Positions 15,724 to 24,909 of a DNA stretch of 64,000 bases are shown piece after piece; the first letter of the stretch is position 1; each line of letters starts with the position of its first letter. Source of the stretch: Actinotalea alkalitolerans (GTDB lineage Bacteria; Actinomycetota; Actinomycetes; Actinomycetales; Cellulomonadaceae); the NCBI RefSeq assembly GCF_023369855.1, contig NZ_JAMBPP010000005.1, positions 248,001 to 312,000 on the forward strand, read 5' to 3'. The position numbers and the translations under genes were made by a program. The notes beneath the pieces are model-generated. The model saw nothing but the letters and a program-made list of their open reading frames with translations. It was not told the DNA's origin and searched no databases.

Positions 15724-17316
15724 ATGCGTCATCGTCGGAAGTGGCTCACCACGCTGGTCGTGGGAGCGCTGTGCGCCCTCGGTGCTGCCGCACCAGCGGC
15801 GGCGCTCGGGCCGGACAGGTTGCCGATCACGATCGCGAACCAGTCCGGTCGGGGTGAGCAGGTGTTCGTCCACGTGCTCGGCACCGACCTGGCCTCGGGC
15901 CGGCTCGGCTGGGTCGACGCCGGTGGCACGTTCCGGCCGTGGCCCGCGGGATCCAACCCGCCGTCGCCGGCCCCGGACAGTGCCGTCGCGGGCCCCTCCG
16001 ACGGTGGGGCGGTCACCGTGCAGGTCCCCCGCGGCTTCTCGGGCCGCATCTACTTCTCGTTCGGGCAGAAGCTGCCGTTCTCGCTCACACCCGACGGTCT
16101 CGTCCAACCGGCTCCGTGGGCGGCGGGCGACCCGACGCGCGACTTCCTGTTCGACTGGAGCGAGCTGACCTACAACGACGCCGGCCTGTGGCTCAACAGC
16201 TCCCAGGTCGACATGTTCGGCGTCCCGCACTCCGTGAGCGTGACCGGCGCCTCGGGCGCCACGCGCACCACCGGTCGTGTGGTGCCGAACGGTCGCCAGC
16301 AGGTCATCGACGCGCTGAGCGCGAACCCGGAGTGGGCGCGCAGCGTCGTCAAGCGCACTGACGGCACCGTCCTGCGCGTGCTCGCGCCCGGCAAGGCAGC
16401 GAGCGCCGGCCTGCTGAGCGCGACGTACCTCGACGACTACATCGCCTCGGCGTGGAACGCCTACACCACGCGCACGCTCACGGTGCAGCCGTTCGGTGAC
16501 CGGCCCGAGGTCCGCTACACCGGTCGGACGTCCGGCTCGACCCTGCGGTTCACCGACGCCGCCGGGCGTGAGGTCGCTGCGTTCGGGCGGCCGTCGTCCT
16601 CGGACGTGTGGGGGTGCGACGGCGCCCTGCACGCACCGAACGACCAGGTGGTCGGCCCGATCGCCCGGACGCTGTGTGCCGCGCTGTTCCGCGGGACGCT
16701 CGGCACGAGCAGCACCGAGCCCGTGCTCGACGCCGCGCAGTTCTACCGCAGCACCCCGCCCAACCTGTACGGGCGGGTCATCCACGACGCGATGGCCGAC
16801 GGACGCGCGTACGCGTTCGCCTTCGACGACGTCGGCGCGTTCGAGTCGCTCGTGCACGACGGCGACCCGCGCAGCGCACGCGTCGACCTGACGCCGTTCG
16901 GGGCAGCAGGCGGCGGTGCGACGACGGGTACCGGAGCGGTGCGGTCCGGTGCGACCGGCAAGTGCCTCGACGTGGCCTCCGCCGACAGCGCCAACGGCAC
17001 CGCCGTGCAGCTGTACGACTGCAACGGCACCGCCGCCCAGCGGTGGACCCTGGGCGTCGACGGCACGATGCGCGCCCTGGGCAAGTGCCTGGACGTCACC
17101 GGGTGGGGAACCGCCAACGGGGCGACGGTGCAGATCTGGGACTGCAACCCCGGCCAGTCCAACCAGACCTGGGTCCGGTCCGGCGACTCCTACCGCAACC
17201 CCGCGTCCGGCAGGTGCCTGGACAACCCCAGCGGACGTAGCGTCAACGGCCAGCGCATCCAGATCTGGGACTGCTACGACAACAGCGCCCAACGGTGGTC
17301 GGTGCCGGGAGCCTGA
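15724..17316 (+). CDS. secreted GH64 endo-beta-1,3-glucanase with ricin-type lectin domain
   Basis: A 530-aa exported enzyme expected to cut beta-1,3-glucan (laminarin, fungal wall). Signal peptide 1-27 (LTTLVVGALCALGAAAPAAA). The GH64/thaumatin-like module spans about 30-395, starting LPITIANQSGRGEQVFVHVLG. A ricin-type (CBM13) trefoil spans about 405-529 and has three repeats with KCLDV/RCLDN and Q-x-W endings (AAQRWTL, SNQTWVR, SAQRWSV). The architecture matches known laminaripentaose-producing glucanases of Oerskovia/Cellulosimicrobium. GGGGGAG precedes the ATG. A hairpin follows the stop. Confidence 0.9.
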   Translation: MRHRRKWLTTLVVGALCALGAAAPAAALGPDRLPITIANQSGRGEQVFVHVLGTDLASGRLGWVDAGGTFRPWPAGSNPPSPAPDSAVAGPSDGGAVTVQVPRGFSGRIYFSFGQKLPFSLTPDGLVQPAPWAAGDPTRDFLFDWSELTYNDAGLWLNSSQVDMFGVPHSVSVTGASGATRTTGRVVPNGRQQVIDALSANPEWARSVVKRTDGTVLRVLAPGKAASAGLLSATYLDDYIASAWNAYTTRTLTVQPFGDRPEVRYTGRTSGSTLRFTDAAGREVAAFGRPSSSDVWGCDGALHAPNDQVVGPIARTLCAALFRGTLGTSSTEPVLDAAQFYRSTPPNLYGRVIHDAMADGRAYAFAFDDVGAFESLVHDGDPRSARVDLTPFGAAGGGATTGTGAVRSGATGKCLDVASADSANGTAVQLYDCNGTAAQRWTLGVDGTMRALGKCLDVTGWGTANGATVQIWDCNPGQSNQTWVRSGDSYRNPASGRCLDNPSGRSVNGQRIQIWDCYDNSAQRWSVPGA

Positions 17317-18038
17317 CCTGAGCGCGACCGCCCGACGGCACGTCCGTCGGGCGGTCGTGGGGTCGCCTGTCGACCTGGCTGTGCGCTCCGAGCCAGGTGC
17401 TCGTATGCCCGGCCGACCCGGTCCCAGCCGGCGACGACCGCTGCCGCGAGCCCCAGGCCGACGACCGTGAGGTACCCGGTGTGGGGTGGGACGTCCCAGT
17501 CGGCCTCGCTCAGGCTGATCGCCACCGAGTACTCGAGCATCAGGTTGCCGAAGCTCATGGCCGTGGCACCGGCCAGCACGACGGCGTACCGCACCCGGTG
17601 CCCATCGGGCTCGAGGTCCCGAGCGGCGACCAGGACGAGGAGCGCCACGATCGACGCTGCGTCGATCGTGACCAGGAGCGCCTCGACCGGTGCGCCGAGC
17701 GCCAGGGTGAGCACCGCAGCCAGGGCAAGCAGCGACGGGGCTGCCAGAGCCACCCGGGCACGCCGACCGGTCCGGATGCTCGGCAGCACCACCAGCCAGG
17801 CGAGGGAGAGAGCCGCCATCGCACCGAGCGAGAGGATCTCCGGCAGCACGAGCCCCTCGGGCCTGATGATCACCGGCAGGGGGTTGGTGCCGTCCATCGC
17901 CCTCAGGCACTCCGGGGAGAAGGCGTCGATGCTCTGCCCTGCACAGGGGAGCCAGGCCATCCGGACAGCGACAGCCTGCAGAGCTGCACCAGCACCGAGC
18001 AGCCCGGCGGAGACCAGCCAACGCGTCGACGTCCGCAC
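17274..18038 (-). CDS. hypothetical six-helix membrane protein
   Basis: A 254-aa multipass protein: an N-terminal helix, an external loop with two Cys (LPCAGQSIDAF and PECLRAMDG), then five further helices, and a basic C-terminal tail. No family recognised. GTG at 18038 is chosen because TAGCGT ends 7 nt before it; an ATG at 18116 would add 26 residues. The 3' end passes through the hairpin at 17325-17357 and overlaps the last 43 nt of the convergent glucanase gene, so the tail may be non-native. Confidence 0.6.
   Translation of the reverse strand: MRTSTRWLVSAGLLGAGAALQAVAVRMAWLPCAGQSIDAFSPECLRAMDGTNPLPVIIRPEGLVLPEILSLGAMAALSLAWLVVLPSIRTGRRARVALAAPSLLALAAVLTLALGAPVEALLVTIDAASIVALLVLVAARDLEPDGHRVRYAVVLAGATAMSFGNLMLEYSVAISLSEADWDVPPHTGYLTVVGLGLAAAVVAGWDRVGRAYEHLARSAQPGRQATPRPPDGRAVGRSRSGQAPGTDHRWALLS
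17325..17357. terminator. hairpin terminator of the GH64 gene
   Basis: CGACCGCCCGACGG and CCGTCGGGCGGTCG form a 14-bp perfect stem with a 5-nt loop (CACGT), 8 nt past the glucanase stop codon. It can work on both strands. Confidence 0.7.
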
Positions 18039-18184
18039 GAGACGGACGCTAGCGCCACGCGTGAACGCCACGCCACCCTTCGACTCGCCGTCGTCCAGGG
18101 TGGTCGAACGGGCCATGCTCGGGGCCGCTGGGTGCGTCCGCCTCACGGCAGAGACACCCCCGAAGTCTCCACTCACCTCCGACG

Positions 18185-18190
18185 TACTCT
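18185..18190 (+). promoter_or_regulatory. -10 element of the PQQ-like protein gene
   Basis: TACTCT ends 6 nt before the ATG at 18197; the spacer is GGAGGG, which touches the start codon and is too close to act as a ribosome site. Confidence 0.45.
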
Positions 18191-18196
18191 GGAGGG

Positions 18197-19666
18197 ATGC
18201 GCAGGGCCGACGGCGGCACGCTCGACGACGGCATGGTCGAGGTCGAGCTCGTCGGTGAACAGGCCGACGGGCCGGACCCCAGCGAGCGCGCGCAGTCGCC
18301 GCCGTCACCCGGCCGCACCGGCCCTGAGCCCCGCGAGGACCACGCCCTCCGCGACCCGCACCCCCGTCGCCACCTGCTGCGTACGGCACCGGCGATGGGC
18401 CTCGGGCTCGTCGTGCTGCTCGGGCTGGGGCTGACGGTCGTCGAGCAGCGGCGCGACGAGGCGCTCGTGGCGTCCGTCGCCCACGTCCCGGGGTTGTCGA
18501 CCTCGCTGCGTGAGCCTCTCGTCGAGCGGTGGCAGACCGGTGGGCCGACCTCGGTCGCGGGCGGGCTCGTGCTGGGTCGGCAGATGGTGGACGGGCAGTC
18601 GAGGACCGTCGCGCACGACGCACGCACCGGTGAGGTGCGGTGGGCTGCGCCGTCGGGCATCGACGCCGCGGGATCCCCGTTGCGGTGCCGGACGGCGGTC
18701 GCCGGGGATGCGCTGCTGGTCTGCATGATCAGCGGCGGCGGGGTGCGGGCCCCCAACTCCGACGCCGTGCTGGGCGGGCTGCCCGGCAGGTTGCTGCTGC
18801 TCGACGCCGAGGACGGGTCGGTGCGCGACGAGCGTCCGTTGAACTCCCGCACGGTCGGGTGGGACGTCCTGGAGGAGGACCTGGTCCTGGCGCGTCGGGA
18901 GAGCGGTGCCCTGCACATCTCCCGGTCGCGCCTGGTGAGCCGCGAGGTCGTGTGGTCGGTCGAGGTGCCGTTGGCCCGTGATGTCCGCGCCCGGCAGGTC
19001 GTGCTCGGCGTCGCGCACGGCCTGGTGGTGGTGGAGGGCCGGATGGCCGTCGTCGTCGACGGGCGGGACGGCGAGGTGCTGGGGACGTGGGATCCCGAGG
19101 GGCGGCGGGTGCAGCCCGTCCAGGTGCAGACCGGTCCGCTCGGGTTCGCCGTGTGGCGGACGCCCCGCGAGGCCCAGTGGTTCGACCGCGACGGCCACGC
19201 GGGGGCGACCCTGCCGGGCAGCCCGCTCGAGGCGGTGGTCGACGACGGCTCGTCGCCGCACGTCACCCTCGTCCAGGACCGTGCCGACCTGCTCGCCGTG
19301 GACGTCCGGACCGGTGAGGTGCTGTGGCGCGGACCGCCGGTGCGTCGTGCGTTGACCCGGATCGACGGTCTGGTGGTCGTCGAGGGAGGCGGGAGCCTGC
19401 ACGCGATCGACCTGGCGACGGGGGAGGGTCGGTGGTCGGCGGCGCTCGGCCCCGACTCGGTGCCGGGCTTCTCGCCGGTGACCGACGGCGTGCGGCTGCT
19501 GGTACCGGGCTACGAGGTGGCGACAGGGCGTCAGGTCACTGCGGTCGACCTGCGCGACGGGACCCCGCGGTGGACGCTTCCGTTGCCCGGCAGGGGCTCC
19601 GCGCTGTCGGTCGACGACGGCGTGGTGCGGGTGCGCTTCGGCACGCAGGTCGCGATCTTCGGCTGA
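18197..19666 (+). CDS. membrane-anchored PQQ-like beta-propeller protein
   Basis: A 489-aa protein: a charged, Pro-rich cytoplasmic region (1-62), one membrane helix (about 64-82, APAMGLGLVVLLGLGLTVV) and an external beta-propeller. The blades show the PQQ-like repeat: HDARTGEVRWAAPSG, VDVRTGEVLWRGP, IDLATGEGRWSAAL and VDLRDGTPRWTLPLP. Such repeats serve as scaffolds and usually do not bind PQQ in this setting. One nucleotide separates its stop codon from the SNF2 helicase ATG, so the genes are co-transcribed, though a functional link is unclear. Confidence 0.8.
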   Translation: MRRADGGTLDDGMVEVELVGEQADGPDPSERAQSPPSPGRTGPEPREDHALRDPHPRRHLLRTAPAMGLGLVVLLGLGLTVVEQRRDEALVASVAHVPGLSTSLREPLVERWQTGGPTSVAGGLVLGRQMVDGQSRTVAHDARTGEVRWAAPSGIDAAGSPLRCRTAVAGDALLVCMISGGGVRAPNSDAVLGGLPGRLLLLDAEDGSVRDERPLNSRTVGWDVLEEDLVLARRESGALHISRSRLVSREVVWSVEVPLARDVRARQVVLGVAHGLVVVEGRMAVVVDGRDGEVLGTWDPEGRRVQPVQVQTGPLGFAVWRTPREAQWFDRDGHAGATLPGSPLEAVVDDGSSPHVTLVQDRADLLAVDVRTGEVLWRGPPVRRALTRIDGLVVVEGGGSLHAIDLATGEGRWSAALGPDSVPGFSPVTDGVRLLVPGYEVATGRQVTAVDLRDGTPRWTLPLPGRGSALSVDDGVVRVRFGTQVAIFG

Positions 19667-19667
19667 G

Positions 19668-21959
19668 ATGCTTGGGCGCATGCCCGACCGCCCCGATCTC
19701 CCCGCACCGCGGCCCGGGCCGCAGACCAGGGCGGTGGTCGACCGGCACCGGGCCCTGGCGGGGACGGCACGTGCGGTGCTCGACGACGTCGCGTCGGCAC
19801 GGCTGCGTGTCGCCGAGCTCGTCGCGGCCGACCGGGACGCGACGGTCCGTGCCGAGCTGTCCGGCATCGCCGTCGGGCGCCTGGCGGAGCTCACGGACAA
19901 GAACCTGCGGCTGCGGGCCCTGACCGACGCGGGCTACCGCACGGCCCTGGACCTGCTCGACACCAGCGCGGCCGACCTCGAACGGTTGCCGGGCGTGGGA
20001 CGGGAGACGGCCCGCAGCGCCCTCGCGGCCGTCGACCAGCTCGCCCGGGCGGTCGCGGCGGGGATCCGCCCGCGCATCGACCTCGACCTCCCGCCACGTG
20101 GGGTCACCCGCACCGCGGGCCCGACGGGGGAGGCGCGGGAGACGTGGGACTCCCAGGTCCTGGCCGAGATCCTCGGCCTGCTCCACCGGCTGCTGCTGCT
20201 CGGTCCCAGGGTCGAGGCGCACCGCACGGCCCTCGAGGACTACTCGTCGTCGGTGGCCGCGCTGCTGCCCGCGGCCCAGCGTGCCGCGCACCGGCTGCGC
20301 CTGGCCCTGCGTCGCCGTCGCAGCCGTGACGCCAGCATCGACGCGCTGCGGCGTCTGGTCGAGTGGGAGGAGTGGCTGACCCTCACCGGGCTGCCGGTCG
20401 CGCTCGCCGAGATCGACGCCCTGCGACGGCAGGCGCCGCCTGCCCACGGGGAGCTGTGGGCCGACGTCGAACGCCGCAGCGTCGAGTACTACACCGTGCT
20501 CGGGGAGATCGTCCCGGTGCCCGACGCCGTCCTGGCCTCGCACGGGATGCTCCCGGGAGAGCTGGCCGAGAGGGTCGCCGAGCACCCGCTGGACCTGTCG
20601 GTGATGCGGGTCGCGCTGCGCGGGTACCAGGAGTTCGGGGCGCGCTTCGTGCTCAACCAGGGGCGGGTGCTGCTCGGCGACGAGATGGGCCTCGGCAAGA
20701 CCGTCCAGGCGATCGCGGTGATGGGCGACCTCGTCGTGCGCGGGGAGCGGCACCTGCTCGTGGTGTGCCCCGCGAGCGTGCTGATCGGCTGGGTCCGGGA
20801 GGTCGAGACGCGCAGCACGCTGGCCGCCCATCGGCTGCACGGTGCCCGGCGCGACGAGGCGATCGCCCGATGGGTCGCCGAGGGCGGGGTGGGGGTCACC
20901 ACGTTCGAGGGGCTCCAGCACGTCCCGCGCCCGCAGGTCGACGGTCCGTGGAGCGTGGGCCTGCTGGTGGTCGACGAGGCCCACTACGTCAAGAACCCGA
21001 ACGCGCAGCGGTCGACGCACGTCGCGCGGTGGGCGGAGTCGACCTGGCGGGTGCTGTTCATGACCGGGACCCCGATGGAGAACCGCCTCGAGGAGTTCGT
21101 GACCCTGGTGCGCATGCTCCAGCCCGAGGTCGCGGACGGCGTCCCACGGCATGCGGGGCTCGCGGGCGCCGACGCGTTCCGGCAGGTGATGGCGCCGGTG
21201 TACCTGCGGCGCAACCAGGTGGACGTGCTGGTCGAGCTGCCCGAGCTCGTCGTCGTGGACGAGTGGGAGGAGCTCACCCCCGCGGGAGAGGCGGTGTACC
21301 GGGCGGCCGTGGCGAGCGGCAGCCTCATGGCGATGCGCCGGGCGGCCTTCGCGACGCCCGACCCCGGGGACTCGACCAAGCTCGACCGCCTGCTCGAGAT
21401 CGTCCAGGACGCCCAGGAGAACGGGCACAAGGTGGTGGTGTTCTCCTACTTCCGGGACGTGATCGACACCGTGGTCCGGGCGGTGGGGGCGCAGGGACCC
21501 GGCAGCGTGCACGGCCCGGTGACCGGGGCGGTGCCCGCCGAGGACAGGCAGCAGGTCATCGACGGGTTCACCGCGGCGGAGCCGGGTGCGGTCCTCGTGG
21601 CCCAGGTGCAGGCAGGCGGGGTGGGTCTGAACATCCAGGCGGCGAGCGTCGTGATCCTGTGCGAGCCGCAGCTCACGCCGTCGGCCGAGGCGCAGGCCGT
21701 GGGCCGGGTGCACCGCATGGGCCAGCTCCGCACCGTCGTCGTGCACCGGCTGCTCGTCGAGGGTGGGGTCGACGAGCAGATCACCCGGCTGCTGGGCGAG
21801 AAGAGCCGCCTCTTCGACGCGTACGTCCGCGAGTCGAGCCTCGCGGCCGGTGCGGTGGGTGCGGTCGACGTGACCCAGGCCGACCTGGCCCGTGAGGTCG
21901 TCGCGGCAGAGCAGGCACGGCTCGGCTACGGGCCGGTGTGGGAGGCCCTCGACGGCTGA
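19668..21959 (+). CDS. SNF2-family DEAD/DEAH helicase
   Basis: A 763-aa SNF2-type ATPase that would translocate on DNA. An N-terminal helix-hairpin-helix (LERLPGVGRETARSAL, about 105-120) is followed by a helical linker. The SNF2 core has DEMGLGKT (338-345, Walker A), VVDEAHYVKN (DEAH 436-439), TGTPMEN and, in the second RecA lobe, VFSYFRD, QAGGVGLNIQ and QAVGRVHRMGQ (676-686). No nuclease or restriction partner is nearby, so it is more likely a housekeeping or repair helicase than a defence component. An ATG at 19680 is an alternative start. Confidence 0.88.
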   Translation: MLGRMPDRPDLPAPRPGPQTRAVVDRHRALAGTARAVLDDVASARLRVAELVAADRDATVRAELSGIAVGRLAELTDKNLRLRALTDAGYRTALDLLDTSAADLERLPGVGRETARSALAAVDQLARAVAAGIRPRIDLDLPPRGVTRTAGPTGEARETWDSQVLAEILGLLHRLLLLGPRVEAHRTALEDYSSSVAALLPAAQRAAHRLRLALRRRRSRDASIDALRRLVEWEEWLTLTGLPVALAEIDALRRQAPPAHGELWADVERRSVEYYTVLGEIVPVPDAVLASHGMLPGELAERVAEHPLDLSVMRVALRGYQEFGARFVLNQGRVLLGDEMGLGKTVQAIAVMGDLVVRGERHLLVVCPASVLIGWVREVETRSTLAAHRLHGARRDEAIARWVAEGGVGVTTFEGLQHVPRPQVDGPWSVGLLVVDEAHYVKNPNAQRSTHVARWAESTWRVLFMTGTPMENRLEEFVTLVRMLQPEVADGVPRHAGLAGADAFRQVMAPVYLRRNQVDVLVELPELVVVDEWEELTPAGEAVYRAAVASGSLMAMRRAAFATPDPGDSTKLDRLLEIVQDAQENGHKVVVFSYFRDVIDTVVRAVGAQGPGSVHGPVTGAVPAEDRQQVIDGFTAAEPGAVLVAQVQAGGVGLNIQAASVVILCEPQLTPSAEAQAVGRVHRMGQLRTVVVHRLLVEGGVDEQITRLLGEKSRLFDAYVRESSLAAGAVGAVDVTQADLAREVVAAEQARLGYGPVWEALDG

Positions 21960-22044
21960 GCCTGGCCCGTGCACCGAGCAGCACGGCCCGACACCTGGTG
22001 ATACGGGTGGGTCACAAACCCTCGGCTCGGCCCCATAGTGGTCG

Positions 22045-22962
22045 ATGGGTGGGTACGAGGGGGCGGACGAGACGGGGACGAGGATGGGCACCGCGCAGGG
22101 AGCCGACGCCGGCGCGCTCGGCGAGGTCCTCGACCTGCTCAACGAGCGGATCGTGCGCTACCGCGTCAGCGACCTGCAGATCCTGTACTGCAACACCGCC
22201 TGGGCGGATGCCGTCGGTCTCACCCCTGAGGCCGTCACGGGTCTGACCATGTGCGCGGTGCTGCCCCCGGACGAGCTCACGGGGTTGTTCGCCCAGGTCG
22301 CCCGGCTCGGGACCGAGTCCTCGCACCTGATCAACATCCAACGCTCCGGTGACCGGTGGACCGAGTGGTCTGACCTCTACCTGACGGGACCGGGCGGGAC
22401 ACACATCCTGGCCGTGGGTCGCGACGTCACCGACCGGCAGGACGCCGAGATGCGGCTCGCGGCGAGCGAGGAGCGCTACCGCGAGCTGGCCCTGCGTGAC
22501 GCGTTGACCGGGCTCGCGAACCGGCGGCTGCTGGACGAGCTGCTGGCGAGCGCCCTCGCGCGGACCCGTCGTGACGGGCACCGACTGGTGGTCTCCTACC
22601 TGGACCTCGACGGCTTCAAGGAGGTCAACGACGAGCACGGGCACGCCGTCGGTGACGCGGTGCTCGTGGAGTGCGGGCGGCGCCTGCGCGAGGGCCTGCG
22701 CGAGTCGGACGTCGTCGCCCGGGTGGGTGGTGACGAGTTCGTCGTCGTCCAGGAGTGCCTGCCCGGGAAGGAGGGCCACGCGGCAGCACGGCTGGCCGCG
22801 ATCATGGCCCCGGACTACGCGGTCGAGGGGTTGGTCCTGCCGTGCTCGGCCAGCACGGGATCGGTCGTCGCGGAGCCGCACCACGACGCTGCGGGGCTCG
22901 TCGCGGCGGCCGACGAGGCGATGTACACGGTCAAGCGCGGCCGCGCCGCGGCGCGGCTCTGA
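22045..22962 (+). CDS. PAS-GGDEF diguanylate cyclase
   Basis: A 305-aa soluble signalling protein. A PAS domain (about 25-140; YRVSDLQILYCNTAWADAVG and VGRDVTDRQDAE) leads by a short coiled linker to a GGDEF domain beginning LRDALTGLANRRLLDE. The catalytic GGDEF is intact at 228-232, so it should make cyclic di-GMP from GTP. I see no RxxD inhibitory site in the expected place (CGRRLREGLRESD is the nearby text). ATG 22045 is used; 22084 is possible. Together with the EAL-GGDEF protein at 41864 it shows an active c-di-GMP network. Confidence 0.88.
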   Translation: MGGYEGADETGTRMGTAQGADAGALGEVLDLLNERIVRYRVSDLQILYCNTAWADAVGLTPEAVTGLTMCAVLPPDELTGLFAQVARLGTESSHLINIQRSGDRWTEWSDLYLTGPGGTHILAVGRDVTDRQDAEMRLAASEERYRELALRDALTGLANRRLLDELLASALARTRRDGHRLVVSYLDLDGFKEVNDEHGHAVGDAVLVECGRRLREGLRESDVVARVGGDEFVVVQECLPGKEGHAAARLAAIMAPDYAVEGLVLPCSASTGSVVAEPHHDAAGLVAAADEAMYTVKRGRAAARL

Positions 22963-22988
22963 GCGGTGCCGGCCCTCGAGGAGATGCC

Positions 22989-23570
22989 GTGAGGCGCGCC
23001 GTCGTCGGCGCGCTCGCCCTGGGCGTCGTGGTCGTGGTGGGTGCCGGCGCGGCACTGGGGGGCGTGCTGCCCTGGTGGCCGCGGGGTGGAGGGCCGCTGT
23101 CGCTCCCGGACCCGCACGGCTACGCCCTGCCTGTCGAGGTGGGAGACGTCGTGACCGATGCGTTCGACATGCTCGTCGTCGAGGGACCCGGTGCGGTGGT
23201 CGTCACGCGGATCACACCGCAGTTCAGCGGCCAGGGTGTGCGCACCGTGGGGACGTTGCTCTCCGGCGTCGATCGTGAGGTTGCTGTCGAGGAGCAGTTC
23301 TACCGGACGTGGCCGCCGCAGGACGCGGCGTTGGGCGGGGTGACGGAGGTCAGTGGCACGCAGGTCCGGGCGCCTGATGCGGACACGCTCCCCCCGCAGG
23401 TGCTCATCGGGATGGAGGTGAGCACGCCGGGGCACCACCTGCGGGAGGGGATCTGGGTGGAGTACCGGGCTGGGATGGTCCACTACCGGGAGTTCTTCGA
23501 CGCGCAGATCACCTTCTGCACACCCGAGGTGATGGAGGGTGACGTCTGCCCGTTCCTCGGAGACGGCTGA
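22989..23570 (+). CDS. hypothetical anchored extracellular protein
   Basis: A 193-aa protein with an N-terminal signal/anchor helix (VVGALALGVVVVVGAGAALGG) and an external domain with two late Cys (ITFCTPEV and GDVCPFLG). No family recognised. GAGGAG lies 5 nt before the GTG at 22989. It follows the diguanylate cyclase with a 26-nt gap and is probably co-transcribed. The 3' end converges on the glycosyltransferase. Confidence 0.65.
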   Translation: MRRAVVGALALGVVVVVGAGAALGGVLPWWPRGGGPLSLPDPHGYALPVEVGDVVTDAFDMLVVEGPGAVVVTRITPQFSGQGVRTVGTLLSGVDREVAVEEQFYRTWPPQDAALGGVTEVSGTQVRAPDADTLPPQVLIGMEVSTPGHHLREGIWVEYRAGMVHYREFFDAQITFCTPEVMEGDVCPFLGDG

Positions 23571-23575
23571 CGGCA

Positions 23576-23620
23576 GGTCGGGAGCGCGACGTTCACGCGC
23601 TGACCGCGTGCCTCCCGACC
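23576..23620. terminator. possible long-loop hairpin between convergent genes
   Basis: GGTCGGGAG (23576-23584) and CTCCCGACC (23612-23620) pair around a 27-nt loop that contains the stop codon of the minus-strand glycosyltransferase gene. Confidence 0.3.
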
Positions 23621-24909
23621 CGTGCCGCCGCCACGACCTGCGCCCGGTCGACGCGTCGCAGGATGCCGTCGAGCACGGCCGCCCGGTCGAACTGCAGGGC
23701 GTGGGCACGGGCCCGCTGCTCCCAGTCGGCGCGTTCGAGGGGGTTCATCTCGAGCACCACCCGGTCCAGGGCGTGAGCGATGGCCTGAGGTGACTCGACC
23801 GGGACGAAGATCGCGCAGTCGCCCACGGCCTCGCCGATGCCGCCGGTCTCGGTGGTGATCACGGGGCCGCCGCCGGCGAGCATCTTCTCGACCAGGGCGA
23901 TGCCGAAGGTCTCGGTGAACTCCGGCAGGGGCTTGCTGGGCAGCACGTACGCGGCGGCGCCGGCCATGAGGTGCGGCTTCTCGGCGTCACCGACGTCGTC
24001 CAGGAAGGTGATCTGGCCGGCGACGGCCGACTCGGCCGCCTGGGCGCGCAGACGCCAGGCGTCGGGGCCGTTCCCGGCGACGACCAGGCGGATCGCGGTG
24101 CGGCAGCGGCTGCGCTCGAAGCCCGCGATGAGGTCGTCGACGCCCTTGGCGGGGCTGAGCCGGGACAGGTAGAGCACGTACCCGTCACGTTCGAGACCTC
24201 TCCGCTCCAGGGCACGGTCGGTCGACCGGGGGTCGAGGTCGACGTAGGCGCTGACGTCGATCGCGGGGTAGGAGATCTGGATGCGCTCTCCGAGCTGTGC
24301 GGCGAAGGTGGTGCCGTGCAGGGCGTCGAGCGCCTCGGCCTCGGCGACCACGATGTCGCGGGTGTAGAGGGACACCGCGAGGCACACGTCGTGGTCGAGG
24401 TAGCTGGTGAGCACGTGCGCGGCGGCCCCCCAGCGGCCCTCCTCGACGCAGGACCGCACCACGTTGGTGACGTCCGAGCCGACCGCCTCCGCGACGGTGG
24501 TGACCTCCACGGGCAGGCCGGTGCCGCGGGCGATGCGGACGGCGTCGGCGATGGCCACGGCGTGCGGGCTGAGGTACAGGGACATCGCGACGGTGGGCAC
24601 GCCGTCGGTGAAGAGCTCGACGAGCCGCCCGGTGAGCCCGGCGAGGTAACGACCGTCGGGCACCTTGTAGTCGCCCACGGGCTCGGGGCGCTCCACCACG
24701 ATCCCCTCGCGGTAGGGCAGCACCCGGTCCAGCGGCTTGAGCGGCAGCCCGGTCTCCTGGAGCCGGTCGATCGGCCAGGTCACGATGCGCACCTCGTCGA
24801 AGCCGCGGTCCAGGGCGGCCTCGGCGAGGTTGCGTGCCTCCCCGGAGTGCCCGCAGATGACAGGGTCGGCGCGCACGACGATCACCAGCCGTCGGTTCGG
24901 TGTGGTCAT
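23593..24909 (-). CDS. GT-B glycosyltransferase (GT4-like)
   Basis: A 438-aa retaining glycosyltransferase of GT-B fold. The N-terminal domain shows RADPVICGHSGEARNLAEAA and the C-terminal half shows VLYLSRLSPAKGVDDLI, LVVAGNGPD and the EX7E-like segment PEFTETFGIALVEKMLAGG, all typical of GT4. It should move a sugar from a nucleotide donor to an acceptor in the cytoplasm; the specificity is unknown. Its ATG overlaps the GH92 stop codon (ATGA), with GGAGG 7 nt upstream, so it is translated with the GH92 gene. Confidence 0.85.
   Translation of the reverse strand: MTTPNRRLVIVVRADPVICGHSGEARNLAEAALDRGFDEVRIVTWPIDRLQETGLPLKPLDRVLPYREGIVVERPEPVGDYKVPDGRYLAGLTGRLVELFTDGVPTVAMSLYLSPHAVAIADAVRIARGTGLPVEVTTVAEAVGSDVTNVVRSCVEEGRWGAAAHVLTSYLDHDVCLAVSLYTRDIVVAEAEALDALHGTTFAAQLGERIQISYPAIDVSAYVDLDPRSTDRALERRGLERDGYVLYLSRLSPAKGVDDLIAGFERSRCRTAIRLVVAGNGPDAWRLRAQAAESAVAGQITFLDDVGDAEKPHLMAGAAAYVLPSKPLPEFTETFGIALVEKMLAGGGPVITTETGGIGEAVGDCAIFVPVESPQAIAHALDRVVLEMNPLERADWEQRARAHALQFDRAAVLDGILRRVDRAQVVAAARVGRHAVSA

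Noticed and set aside
15607-18021. An 804-codon minus-strand frame opposite the GH64 gene
   Set aside because: Antisense shadow caused by high third-position GC; no protein family and no ribosome site.
19668-21959. A DISARM- or restriction-type defence locus around the SNF2 helicase
   Set aside because: No methylase, nuclease or PLD partner is present on either side.
19536-22142. An 868-codon minus-strand frame opposite the SNF2 gene
   Set aside because: Composition (His/Arg/Gly/Asp-rich) is typical of an antisense shadow; the plus strand carries all helicase motifs.
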